From contig JACAXG010000235.1 in NCBI GenBank assembly GCA_018881555.1, positions 354,035-418,034 on the forward strand: DNA of 64,000 bases. Reading direction: 5' to 3'. Source of the stretch: Amblyornis subalaris. Lineage: Eukaryota; Chordata; Aves; Passeriformes; Ptilonorhynchidae. Below, piece after piece: positions 27,331-39,472 of this stretch. Position 1 is the first letter of the stretch; every line of letters starts with the position of its first letter. Made by a program: the position numbers and the translations under genes. The notes under the pieces are model-generated. The model had not been told where the DNA came from. It saw only the letters and a program-made list of their open reading frames with translations, and made no database searches.

Positions 27331-30146
27331 GCCACAGGGACACCTGGCACACAGACAAACACGGAATGAGGTCACTGTGCTGCCTCCTCCCGCCCCACCT
27401 CCACCCCAGGCTGGGTTGGGCACTAACGTGGCAAAGGCAGAACCCCAGTCTCCCCTCCCCAGCACAGGCCCCCTGCTCCCCAGCACCCACTGTGGTCCTC
27501 CCTGCAATGCCAGAGCAGAGCATCCAGCTCTGCAGCCCTTGCCCTAGCCCCAGGCTCCAGGGGGAAGGCCGGGCAGCTGGGGCAGGAATACCCTCCAGAG
27601 GCAGGGGAGCCACGCTGCTCTCCAGTGCCACACAAGTTTGTCAGGCCCCTGGGAATGGAGTTTATAAGGAGTGAGAGCAGCAAGGAGAAAGTGCCAGAAA
27701 TCACTGCCTAATAGACACAGCAGTCAAAGCAAAACAAGCAGCAACTTACCTGACTCGATTTTTCATCTAAAAGAAATCAGATTTATTTGCCATTTAACTA
27801 ACTGCTCCTTACAGACATCACACGAGGAACAGGGAGAGGAGTGGCATGGGAGTGAGCGACACGTGGCTAGTGTCAGGAAACAAGATCCCATCACAAGAGA
27901 TAACCTGCAGGAAGGCTTTATCCTGCTCGATGCCAAGTCCCATCCTGCAGGTCCCTAAGCCTGCTCAGGAGTGCAGGTGATAAGGCTGCACAAATCCCTG
28001 GGAGAGCTTTAGGCACCACAGGGCTTCAGGGCTGGGCATGCGCTGTCACTAGCTCAGGAGTATGAGAAACAGGAATTACCCAAAATAGAAATGGACAGCA
28101 AAAGGGACATCTGGGCACGCCTTTCCAAAGCCCTATCCTATACCACAGCATCAGGCGAAGTTATTTTCACTCCTTTGCTAAGAGCACCACAAGACCATCA
28201 GGCGAACCCAACAGTCTCCTGAGTGGGGACCTGGTTCAGTGACTTTGTCTGAGGTATTCTAATTCCTTTGTTGTGACGGATCTTCTGGACTGAAAAGCCC
28301 AGTGGGACAGAGGCTGCTGGGTGTAATTGATCCTTACAGCAGCCAGCACCCAGGACCTCTGGGTTCTCTTCTCCCAAGCCATCACCACAATAGATAATGC
28401 CAAAACTATGGAGTAACATCAACTCATTCCTGTATGGAAAGAAGGCCACCATCCCTCTAAATGCAAAAAAGATGTGAAACTTCACAAATAATTTTCTAAC
28501 TTCTCTTCAAGGGCCTTCTGGTTCAGCCACCAAAAATAGAGATATATCAAATCTGAAAAGTCTAATGATAGGGAATCCTTATTTGCTGGTAAAACAAATC
28601 ACTGCATGAACAGCAAAGAAAAGTTCCTTCCTGCACTGCTAGAAATGCGAGTACCTTTTAGTGCCACCAGAAGAAAAACCTGACACGACATAGCTGAGCC
28701 ATTGGACTGCTCACTACAGCTCTATCAGCTCAGCAGAGAGCTGGCAGCACCAGTGCTGGACGGAACTGTGCGCACTGTAAAGGATTAACGCCACCCTGAT
28801 ATCAGTTCCCATCAGATTTTTCAAGCTATGTTCATGCTTCTATTTCTGTCCTACAGGAACATGACAAAGCCTCTTGTCACCTTCTACAGCTTGAAACTGA
28901 TTGTAAACTATTAAAAGAATGACTTTGTGTAGAATTTCTGAATGACTACTGGAATTTTAACAGGACGTCTTCGGTTTGAAAAAAGGTGATTTTCTGTAAA
29001 GTAAATAAATGCCCCAGTGCTGAACTTAAATTAAAACTAATCACAACAAACACATCTGCTTTATCCCACCTCAAAAAGCCAAGAGCCCATAAACAACAAC
29101 ACTTGTTTTCAACTTCATAAACTCTTTTAGCCCATGTGTAAGTAAAGAATCACTACAGCTCATGGAGGATGCAAGAAAGAACATGACTAAGCAGAATCTC
29201 ATCTCTCTCAGCTCTCTCTTTGAGACGCACGCGAACACTCTGATTTCACTCTCTGTGGTGAATAAGAGGCATGCCATTTTCAAGAGGGAGAGTGTTTGAC
29301 TTGCTGGTAGGTTTAAGCTGAGGAGAACAGATCTCCAACAGTCTACATGATTTACTAATCACTGCACAGAAGTCATTGTACAGGAGGGATTTGTGTTGCC
29401 CAAAGAGGGATCACTGGGTCACCTTTCCACTCAAGACTTGCCCCAAACACTTCTAAATAAAACAAGATAACTGCTGCAAGCCAGAAAGAAGCCAAACAAC
29501 TCAAGCAGGTTTTTCCTATTAACCAAGACAACTCTGGCAGATCAAGCTGGGATCTCATCTGCCCCATTGTGGAACACTTTAGCTGAATTTTTATTAACTA
29601 AGGATGTAGAAATGATATGAAAAGAAAAATAATGTTGATGTTCAAAAGCGTCAGGCGATGTGATTAAAGCTGTCAGGCACAGCAATCAGCACGGCTTCAA
29701 TACACAGAACTTGCAGTTCACCAGAAGACAGTACATGACCGACTTCATCATTTTATTAAATTGCTTTAATTTTGAGCTGAGAAAATCTTCCAAGTAGAGC
29801 CATACTTCCTTTAACTGCTATCGGAAACTTTTTTAATGAGTGGAAATACTTACTATTGCCATCACTGGCATATCAGTCATAACATCTAATGGTGTGGAGA
29901 TTGTTGCCTTATAAAATTCACAGCTGGGTAGCTACATGGCTCAAGGCTAAAACCTATTTTAAAATCCAGTATTTTAGGAGGGAGAATGTTTATTAAAACA
30001 TTTTGCCCATTAAAAATATATGACATATCATTGGTCATTCCATGTGATGCAGTGCCAGCCCTTTTTCAGGCAGTCCACTTGGGATGTCTGCTGAGAACCT
30101 GGCAAGCCTGTTTGACAAGTCCACATCCTAATAACTTACTAGTCCA

Positions 30147-30186
30147 TCAAAAAAACCCCAAACAAACAAACAAAAAAACCCTCAAA
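30147..30186. repeat. A/C-rich low-complexity tract
   Basis: Runs of A and (AAAC)n units with CCCC blocks. Part of it is the exact reverse complement of a segment in the G/T-rich tract at 30374-30439. Confidence 0.7.
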
Positions 30187-30373
30187 CGACACTCCCCCAA
30201 AAAGCATTCCAGCAGCCTGAAAGAAACTCAGCAGTGGCCCTGACGGAGCGTGCCCAGAACTCGCTCACACACAGAGCCACAGTTGGTCTCTTCACGCTGA
30301 CAGTCACACACTGACATGCTTGCTTGATCTCCTCATGGCCCAAGTTACACTGAAATAATAATGAGGCTGCAGG

Positions 30374-30439
30374 TCTTTTTTTTGGTTGGCTTTTTGGGGG
30401 GTTGGGGTTTTTTTGGTTGTTTTTGTGGGGGTTTTTTTA
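30374..30439. repeat. G/T-rich low-complexity tract
   Basis: Alternating T-runs and G-runs (up to six G). It shares TTGGGGTTTTTTTG, inverted, with the tract about 220 bp upstream. Confidence 0.7.
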
Positions 30440-33400
30440 ATGAAATGTGGTAAAGAGAGAAAGGTTGATAAATATTCTTTCAGCAACTCCAGGGTCATTT
30501 GGCATCCACTTCCATGAGCTGATGAATGTCTTAACCTGGAGAACACAAGGATTAATAGTTTGAGGCTAAACAAGGAAACCAAAATTGCTGTCTCTTCTAG
30601 CATTCCCCCATCTGCACTGCGTAAGGAGAGCCACTGGTACCGCACAGGAAGGATTCATGGATGGATCCCTCTCTCCAGCGAGTACTCCCACTGAAGTCAG
30701 TGGGATCACCCACGGAGGGACTGATCAGTAACGTGAGTGACCGAATTCACCACCTGATCCCACCTTAGAAACAGCTGCCACATCAATTGTTTTTTGAGAA
30801 AGTGATCTGAAAATCTCTGACAAAGTTGAAATGACTTGGCTACGGAGAGATGGATGTACAGTCAAGGCCATCTATTCTCCCAGGTTATCGCTGTCCAACC
30901 TGCAGCTCCCTCTCACTCTGGCTGGCAGTGGCAGCTCTTTGAGACCTCAGGAACACCACAGCCTGTCCCACCTGCCTGCACGACCTGCTTCCGTTGGCAT
31001 TTTGCTTCCCGCAGCAGCATGACCAATGAGGCCAGGCAGGAATTAAGAGGTCTCTCTTCCCGAACCACTGACACGGCTTTGTGTACCCAGGGAGGGTGAG
31101 GATGAGGGCAGACCGGACTGCCTGAACACAGTCAGGATGGCAGGTCCTCAGATGCGAGGTGGCAGCCATGTTCGGTGTGGTCTTTGTCCTGTCAGGCCCA
31201 ACCAGACTCCTCACAGGTGGCAGAGTTACCTGCTCTTCCTACTCCATGTGCAGAAGAGAGGGCCAGGCGGAGAGCTACAGCTGTTAAAGTCACTGTCCTA
31301 CTGCAGGAGAGGTTCCTCTGGGAAGTTAACCCAATCATGTCCTGTGGTCCCAAGAAAGCATAGCCTGTCCTGTATGTCTTGGTTCTAGTAGACCCCAACT
31401 GAGCCTTTGCTTTGGACTAACTCTCCAGCGAAAAGAACACCATATTCTATACGTGAAACAAAAATGTCACCTCTGCTAACAACCAGGAAAATAACCCTGA
31501 CCTCATTGCACATCCCCTTGCAGGACAAAGCACGGATACTGTTATTCATCCTTGTACTGTACAAATGTTCCCAAAACGTCGGTCTTCTCTAACGACACTA
31601 AAGAGACTGAAAATTAAAGTGCAGTTCTGGGCAGGGAAGCGACTCTATTAAAAAGAGACAGACAGAGAGAGCCCGTGGCCATTGCCCATAGCTGTTCCCA
31701 GCTGCCTTCCAAGTTCTATATATTAACTAAGCCTATGCACAAAAGCCATGTTTTTAACTACTGTCAGCACTGCGGAGTCACTCCAGCAGCAATCGAGCAA
31801 GCTGTTCTGCCTCATGCCTCATCACCATTTCTCACACTCTGCATCAAAGCACCAACATTAGCAAATTCAGCTGCCCTTCAAACTCCCAGCTCCAGTCAGG
31901 AGGAAGCATCTGCGGCCGTTCAACTCCTTGCAAGGCTGCCGAAAAAAGTCCCAGCTTGCCAGAAATACCCATAGTAGCCAAGCCCGATGGCTCTCCATGA
32001 CACATGGCCCTAGGACAGGCAAGGGAGCTGCGAACAGCTCCACATACCAACGCTGCTCTCGGATTCCCACTCCCAACCCCTCCCCGGCAGCACGGATCGT
32101 CTGCAGGCCCTCAGGAGTCACTCCTGCCACTCAGCACGTCGGCGGGGATCAGCGATCAGCGGGGGAAGAGGCACACTTCACATGTGGGTAAGATCACTTC
32201 TCAGTGACACAGCACAGGCTGACACAACAGCGGCTCCAGCACCGTGCCTTCTGTGGAGCACAAAGCTTTCATTCCAGCAGTCACTCCGACGGCAGAACAC
32301 CGTCAGAAGGCATCCATCAGCTTAGCAGACTGGAGGGAAACAGGAAACAGAATCAAGATGGGCTTTGGGCAAGAGTACCAGAATTCTAACTCCTCACGGC
32401 TCAATGTGCACAGCACAGACAGGGAGTTCAATCACTGTCTCATTTGTCCCAGAACACTCTGTTACTCCTCTGTTCCAAGGTCACATAGAAAGAAGGAGCA
32501 GAAGCAGAACGGAATTCTCAAGACTGATCAAATCCAAGTGCTCTGCAGCCACTTGTGGGACATGCTGGTGAGTTTTGGATGACTGATGAGATATGGTACA
32601 CGGCATGGTTTGTGAAAGGAAATGGCAAGGAGGATGCAACTGGAGAACAGAGGAAAATTCCAACAAACGCTTTTAAGACTGGGAAACAATCTTCTATAGA
32701 CCTTGCTTAATGTTTGACAACTTAAAAAAATCAACACATTAGCTTAAATATGTGGAATTAACGGATAAAATGGTCAAATAATTTGATGAAAAATGGGAAA
32801 AATTAGGAAGGAAAGCAGGTTACCAATTCTCTTCCCTCTCTTCTCTGTAGGGAATTTTTAGTCCAAGTAATAGCTGAAAAGGAGCATTCCAGGTCTCCCA
32901 GGCCTATATGGAGATGGAACTCAGGCATCTACTAGCATGAAACATAGCCAAACACAAGACATCACAAAATAATGGATTAAAAACAATTGCAGGACTTGTT
33001 ATACTGTACTTGGTTCTTCACCGACTTCCCAGCACTTCCTAAGACACTGCCTCCTCCACACATCTTGGCACTTAAAAGTCTCCATGACTTAAAAAAGCTA
33101 GACAGAGAGTAAGAGAGGGAAGATGACCTGGGTATCTTCAGAAGATCATGGGGTTCCAATGTTAGTAATCAAAACAGCTAAGGAAAACCTAAAATCTCCT
33201 AAGACAAACTAAGTAAAAAGGGGAAAACCCCAATTCCGGCAGGCAGACAACAATATCCACAGTGCAGTGAGCCAGACAAGACAATAATTTCCTGCCCATT
33301 TCCAGGATCTTTCTGAAGCAATTTTAGAGGCAAGGCAAACCTTCATTTTGATATCACCAATTCTCAAACTACACCACTGCTACTTAGCAGAGATTGTGGC

Positions 33401-35078
33401 ATTTAGCAACATAGACAGGAAAAAAAATCATGATTTGCATGTGCTCATCTCGGCAGATGAGGAAAAAACAAGCCAAAAGGAAGTGCAGTGAGATGATCCC
33501 AAATGCCAATACCCAGGCCTTGTTTGGGATTAAAGCAGTGCTTCATAGATCAGATTAAAGAGCACACTAAAAGTTTGGAAGGAATTCTGAAAAAAGTCCA
33601 GTTGATTTCAGCATAGAAATTCTTATCAAACCAATTGAGGACGTGTGTCTGTGGTCACACCTAGAACAGCATTCAAATACCTAAAGCAAATACTGTCAGC
33701 AACAGTGAGGCTTGACAGCAAACCCCATAACCACAGCATGACTTTACAGAATGGCTGTTTTGATTTCTGGGTGTCTTAGAAACACAATCCCCTTTGGTAA
33801 ATTTGCTGTCAGACTCCGACCAGGAGAGGGGAGCCTCAGACTTCCACAGGAACGATCTGGTTCTTTCTTTAGCAAAGTCCCAAACCCACATACTTCTCCA
33901 AAAGTGAAATTACCTTATGGACCGAAGCTGTCCACAATTCCTGGGGCTTCACCCTCATTATAAATACATCAACTAAACTTACCACGACCACAGAAGCAAA
34001 ACCTCTCTAGTCAAAATTATTGGTCTCAAAATGCCTTCTGTTGTGTCATGAATTCCAGCTGTGATAAAATTTTATAGGCTGGCTGGAGTTAGAGAGACCT
34101 TTAAATATGAAAAACAAACGCCCCAAACCTGATGCTCCTAAAATTCAAGACTCCACAGAAAGGAGGTTTTTCCTCTACCAATCTTTTTCCTCTACCAATT
34201 TCACTGGAAGCAGACTGTTGTGCTAGGAAAAACCATCCCACATGATTAAGCAGCTTTCCAAACAGTTTCTCTCTTTCCCTGAAAATCCTCTAAGTTCTCA
34301 AAAAAATTCCTTTATTGTCCCCATACCACTTCCACCTTCAGAATGTATCCAGAAAAAAAAAAAGCATTTGTCGATTACTTCCAGTTCTTTCAGTTCAGGA
34401 CTCTATTATGCTGCACAATCGGTCATGTGCATCTGCTTAACATGGAGGGAAAAGATGTTGCTAAATTGGAAGCAGAACAGTGGGCTGGGCAGGAGAGGTG
34501 CCTTCTCCATTGTGTGCACAGGGTGGTTCTGCTGACTGCAAGGGCTCACACAGCAGGAAAAAACCCAAATGCCATCCCTGCTCCTGCTATTGGCAGCTGT
34601 TCTCTTATCACCAAAGAGAATTTATCGCACCACTGACAGATGCTGAGATTCAGAAGCCAGAGCTGAAAGCCAAAGGGATTGAATCAAAACATAAAAACAC
34701 CCCTGAAAAAAAATTTTAAAAAGAAAGGAAGAGCCCTACCAAACCAAGTCACTTCAGTGCACACATCACACGGCATCTCTCCATGGGGAGAGGAAAGAGA
34801 GCCGGAGCCCCCACACAGATGCCAGCAGGTCTGTCTTGGGCACTCCTGGAAGCCACTCAGCGCTAAACTGAGGAGCTGCAGGAAACCACCGACAACTTGG
34901 CCACAAAAATCCTCGTGGGGACAGTGTGAGGAGGGAAGACCTTCAAGGAAGAGGGCCCTGAAATCAAGCTTTTTTGGTATTAAGGTCATTATTGAACACA
35001 AGGTACTTGTGTTCCTAGTGTTCTCTCATGAAGGGATTTGGTGGATCAGGGGTGTCCTGGGATTTCTATTTTGGCATG

Positions 35079-35121
<43 letters not shown>
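35079..35121. repeat. (CA)n microsatellite
   Basis: About 21 CA dinucleotides with one interruption near the 5' end. Open frames that cross it show only Thr-His or Val-Cys runs and are artefacts. Confidence 0.95.
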
Positions 35122-35123
<2 letters not shown>

Positions 35124-35749
35124 ACTTTCCTTCTCTTTCAAAGCCTTTTTGACTCCCACAAAGGTACAAATCTCAGTTTCTTTCATGAGATTACACTGCG
35201 TACCAACATCCAGGAATCTATTGCACAGCTGCTTTGGCTGCTTCCAAGAACTGGAGACAGGATCCATATGTTGTACATGACAAGGGGCTTTAATAGGTCC
35301 CCTCCCAATGTCACGCGTGGCCCGGCGCACACGGATACTGAACCAAAAGCACTTCATGCTCACCAACAGCTACACGGTCTCTGTGGCCATAAACCAGTGC
35401 TTGTACTTCATCCACAAGTTTTGCATTGAAACACGCCTGCACAGAGCATTCCAAAATATCCCTCCTGCTTCCTGTCCCCGGGGAATACACGATCATGTTT
35501 ATCACAGGCAAAGAAACTGTAAGCTATGCACCAACACTGCTGTAGGCACTATGCAAAGGAAGGCATGCAATGCCTTCCACCAACATTCCCAAATGCATTT
35601 TCCTAACTAAGACAGCCTGATAAAAGATTTCATTCCTCGGCACTAATCCGTCTTTTCTGGAAAACTCAAGGCAAGCTGAATTCTCCCAGAGGAGCAGACT
35701 CCGACAGTGGGAAAAGGAGTCCCAGAGCACCTCCCATTTCCGTACTTGT

Positions 35750-36140
35750 AACGAACAAGTTACTTGTGAAAAGCCCCCAAACAAAACTCGGGAGGAGGCA
35801 TTTTGCCGGGCACTTCGGAAGAGGATCAAACACGGCACCACAACGAGTTCGGGAACACCAGCATCGCCCCGATGAGCACTGCTAGGGGTCTGCGAGGCCC
35901 GGCCCCGCCGGGGCGAGCTCCCGAGTTCTATGGAATGAGGCTGAGGATGAGGAGGCAGCCCGGGGCTGGCGGGAGGCAGGCCCAGGTGCGGCGGCAGGAC
36001 GGGCGGTAGCGTGGAGCCAGGCTGACACCTGGAGGGAGAGCTGGGGATGAGCGGGAAGGATGCCCTGACCCCCGCCTGCCTCGGGTCCTCCTGGCACGCA
36101 CCTCCTCCCGCCCCGCTGCAGCACGTCCGGGATAGCAAAT
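35750..36140. promoter_or_regulatory. CpG island 3.3 kb upstream of PAQR3
   Basis: G+C-rich with many CpGs (GCGAGGCCCGGCCCCGCCGG, GTGCGGCGGCAGGACGGGCG). Open frames of about 200 codons cross it on the minus strand because of base composition; they resemble no known protein. It could be an alternative or divergent promoter upstream of PAQR3. Confidence 0.45.
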
Positions 36141-36879
36141 AGGGAAAGCAGGGGCGGAAAAAACAGTTTCAGTGCCTCAAAAATCAGCACCAAGAATATA
36201 TCCACCCTTTCAGTTTTAAAATTGAACCACTTTGGGTTTTGCTCACATTCTGCCACTAGCATTTGCGATATTTGGCTGGGATCATCGTTACTCCCGCTGT
36301 TGCTCCCTGGAAAACCAGAGCATAATGGAGCANGGCACAAACAGATCCTTTTGGATCTCACACAGCCGGACCAGGATGCCTTATTAGTTCGGCCCCAGGT
36401 TTCCCGTGGCAATCCCATCCCTCTTGTTCCTTAAGTAACTAAAACGTGCTGCAGACGCACAGTAGCAGGTCGAGCTGGCGCCTCGGGAAAGTCCTCGGGC
36501 AAAGGATTCCCCGGGCGTTTATCCCTCCCCAGGCGGTGCCCCCAGAGTCTGGCAGCTTCCTGCTGAGCCATCGGCTCTTGCTGTGTCTCGGAGTGCCTGG
36601 TCAACCGCCCGATGCCGCAGGGCCCGAGCCCTTGGTCAGCCAAAGGCTCCGGTCCCGGCTCCTTGCCAGGGGCGCCGGCCATTCCTCCACCCTGGGCACA
36701 ACCTGCAGCTGCCCCCCCGAACTACCTGCCCTGAATGTGCTCCTCAGCAGGCAGGGAGGGCTAACAGGCAGTGCAGCTCCTGTCCTGTGTGACCTCCTCA
36801 GCTACCTCTCTGAAAGCCTTCCCTATCTCTATCTGCACAGCTGACTCCAGTCCCAACAGAAAAGTATGAAACCTCCCAA

Positions 36880-37400
36880 GCGCATTCATCTTTACTCAAA
36901 ATGAATCTTATCTGCCAGTAAAATTCAGGATCCAGTGAAGGAATTAGGGCAAGCTACTTACTTACCCAGGAAGGTCAATTTAGGTCAAAGCTATCTCGCA
37001 CAGATGGCTAATTTCAATCCCTTACACACACAACACAATTGTTCAATAAGCTCAAAATAAATAGTGTACGTAATTAATTTAAAGCTGCCCTAATTGTTCT
37101 CAATTTCCCCTATTAATTTAAGCTATAACACTCCTCCTATCAAAGCTTCAAAGCTCTACCTCAACAGCCAATTAAAGCTTCTTTTAGAAAAAAAAAGTGC
37201 TGTCAGCTCCGATTGCTTCCGACTGAACCCCTTGAAGCACTTGGGAGTTCATTTAAATTGCACTGGCCTTAGAAACAAAGTGCTTTTTCCAGGTATAATG
37301 TCCTCAGTAAGCTAATGAGTCAATGGACAATTAAGACTAATTAAGGTTTTGAACTGGGTAGCAACTTTCTGATCACCATTTGGCTTGGCACTGGAGCGAA
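36880..37400. promoter_or_regulatory. Homeodomain-site-rich candidate enhancer
   Basis: In about 500 bp there are many TAATTA/AATTA/CTAAT cores, including GTAATTAATTTAAAG, CCTAATTGTTC, TATTAATTTAAGC, CCAATTAAAGC, GCTAATGAGTCAATGG and ACAATTAAGACTAATTAAGG. Surrounding sequence is not comparably AT-rich, and no repeat explains it. Enhancer function is an inference. Confidence 0.4.
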
Positions 37401-38576
37401 CAGGAAGTCTCTGGGTCTGTCGGTGGGAGCTGGCAGGAATGCACACAATTTTTCCCCAGCTCACTGCCGTGTGTGGCTCTCTCCTCCTGCCACAACAGCT
37501 ACGCCTGAGGATCTCTGCGTTTCTTTCCTAAATTACTCGTGTTAACTTCATCGGGTGAAGGGAAAAACCTGAACCAGAGAAGCGCTATGGAAAAGTAAAC
37601 AGAAACAAAGTAAAACGGGAATGAACCATTCCGGGTCAGCCTGCAAATGCATGCCAGAAGTTGAAACACAGGGAAAGCCTGCTCAATTATTATTGTGAAC
37701 AGGATTTGTCTGGGAAACTCCAAAGTCCTGGAGTTACATAAAGGGGAGAAGGTACCCAGCACACTGAGCAGCTGAACAGGAGGAAGGAGGAGCTGTCGGT
37801 GGGTCTACAGGGGCAGGATCAACACCGCTCTCAGGACACTGAGGAAATCTCTGAGTGATTGATCAGTACAAATATCCAAGAGCTGCTGTTGACCAGCTTA
37901 ATTTGAGGAACTGAATGGTGTAACACATACCTGGGGGTGACACAGCACAGCTGGTTGTGTTGAACACCCAGCTTTGACGGTCAGTGGGGATTTTAAACGC
38001 CCNTCATCCCCACGTTTTACTTCACATCACACCTCTCTGCCCTGGGGAAACCCCTCTCGCTCTCACACTGCGTGGTTTAAGGANACCAGAGACCTTCGCA
38101 GAGTTCTGCAGGGCACAGGACTCGCAGGGAGGGGCGGGTGAACCAGGATTACCCTGTGACAGACTTGTCTGCAATTTTGAAACCACGAGTCATATCATAC
38201 CTAGGGAATTACTGCTTTCCCCCTACTCCTTGATTTTTTTTAATTAGGAAAAAAACATTAAAAGCAGATGGTAAACAACGTACAACTTTTCTTACTGAGG
38301 CAACGCAAACCTTTGGAAGAGTCTTCCTCGCTACTAAGACTTTTTTGGTACTTGGTAGAGTACACATGGAAATCCCCAAAACGCTAATAATCATGATCTC
38401 AATTAACCAGAGATTGCCTTTGCACAGTCCAAGTGCGCTTCCCGCTGGGAGTGACAACCCTCAGCGTTGTTTGACCTGACAGGTGTGTTCCTGGCCTCTC
38501 TCTCACAAAGGTTTGCAGCCCCAGGCCTACCTGAGAGGAACGGCTGACTGGTCCAAAGGCATGTCTCTGTTGTTTC
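37401..38576. other. Intergenic, no gene found
   Basis: Nothing supportable seen apart from two single Ns 81 bp apart (38003, 38084). Confidence 0.5.
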
Positions 38577-39290
38577 AGGGGATTCAGAGGGCCTGAGGGG
38601 CCCCAGGGGCTGAGTCATCCTGGAGGTGACTCAGGTCTAAGGAGTCTGAGGCACCCCAAGAGAGTCTGAGGAGTCCGAGGTACCTCGGGTGGTCCTGGAG
38701 GGGCTGAGGCACCCTGTCGTGTCCCAGAGGGTCCCAGGAGTCTGAGACGCCTCACGGGTCCCAAAGGTCGGAGAGCTCTGAGGGGCACTGGGTGTCTGAA
38801 GTGCCCCGGGGGGTTCCAGTGGGTCTGAGAGATCCCGGAGGTCTGAGGAGTCAGGCGTCTCGGGGAGCTGAGGAGTCCAAGATGCCTCGGGGAGGTCCTG
38901 GGGACCTGAGGGCTCTGAGATACCTCGAGGGTCTGAGGAGTCTAAGGCACCTCGGGGGTCTGAGGGCTCTGAGGGGCCCCGGAGATCTGAGGCACCCCAG
39001 GGGTCTGAGGAGTCCAAGGCGCCTCGGGGGATTGCAGGGGTCTGAGGGCCCTGTGGGGGTCCCGGAGGCCTGAGGATTCTGAGGCGCCCTACGGGGCCCC
39101 GGAGGTCTGAGGAGTCTGAGGCACCTCCGGGATCTGAGGTCTTTGAGGGCTCTCGGAGATCTGAGGGGCCCCCGGGGGGTCCTGGCGGGTCTGAGGGGTC
39201 CCGAAGGTCTGAGGAGTCCAAGGCGCCCCGCGGAGTCCTGCATGTCTGAGGGCTCCCGCAAGTTCCCGGGGCTCTGAGGGCTCCCGACGG
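38577..39290. repeat. GC-rich minisatellite upstream of PAQR3
   Basis: About 0.7 kb of imperfect tandem repeats. The recurring core is close to GGTCTGAGGAGTC, followed by variable blocks such as CAAGGCGCCTCGGGGG, with spacing of roughly 18-30 bp. The units are diverged but plainly related. Because they drift in register without stops, long open frames run through the block, two of them on the minus strand (38637-39221 and 38851-39519, the latter reaching into the promoter). They encode only monotonous Ser/Asp/Pro/Leu/Arg-rich repeats and are not genes. Confidence 0.85.
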
Positions 39291-39346
39291 CGCTCGGGCG
39301 CCCCCGCGCGGTCATTTCCGACACCTCACGAGGAGGAGCCACGCGG

Positions 39347-39380
39347 TGACGCAATCGGTTGGCGCCGCGCGGTGACGTCA
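39347..39380 (+). promoter_or_regulatory. Pair of CRE/ATF-type sites in the PAQR3 promoter
   Basis: A perfect palindromic cAMP-response element, TGACGTCA, lies at 39373-39380. A related site, TGACGCAAT (a CRE / C/EBP-ATF hybrid), lies at 39347-39355, 26 bp upstream. Both are preceded by the same GCGG bases, so the pair looks like a degenerate duplication. CREs close to CpG-island start sites are commonly bound by CREB/ATF proteins. Binding here is an inference. Confidence 0.6.
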
Positions 39381-39390
39381 TCAGGGCCGC

Positions 39391-39446
39391 TCCCGGTGCC
39401 GCTCCCAATCCCGATCCCAGTCCCGGTCCCGGTCCCGGCCCCCGAC
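39391..39446 (+). repeat. Degenerate TCCCGG hexamer tract in the PAQR3 promoter or leader
   Basis: A run of imperfect six-base units (TCCCGG, with TCCCAA, TCCCGA and TCCCAG variants) lies about 45-100 bp before the PAQR3 start codon. On the minus strand it gives regularly spaced GGG runs, so it could form a G-quadruplex. Confidence 0.65.
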
Positions 39447-39472
39447 CCGTGAGGGCGGCTTGGGGCGGTCCG

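Larger units (their letters stand above)
27331..35740. other. Intergenic, no gene found
   Basis: No coding exon is supported on either strand. About 29640-30060 is a possible conserved non-coding block. The only repeats noticed are the low-complexity tracts near 30.15 and 30.4 kb, a small CTCTACCAAT duplication at 34168-34200 and the CA repeat at 35.08 kb. No N occurs in this stretch. Confidence 0.55.

Noticed and set aside
27049..27704. Several overlapping open frames of 90-190 codons on both strands
   Set aside because: They coincide with a G+C-rich patch and resemble nothing; composition explains them.
35046..35429. Open frames through the CA repeat
   Set aside because: They are dinucleotide-repeat translations (Thr-His or Val-Cys runs).
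35524..36418. Minus-strand open frames of 204 and 178 codons over the upstream CpG island
   Set aside because: Long frames are expected in CpG-rich, stop-poor sequence. There is no homology, no splice support and the two overlap in different frames.
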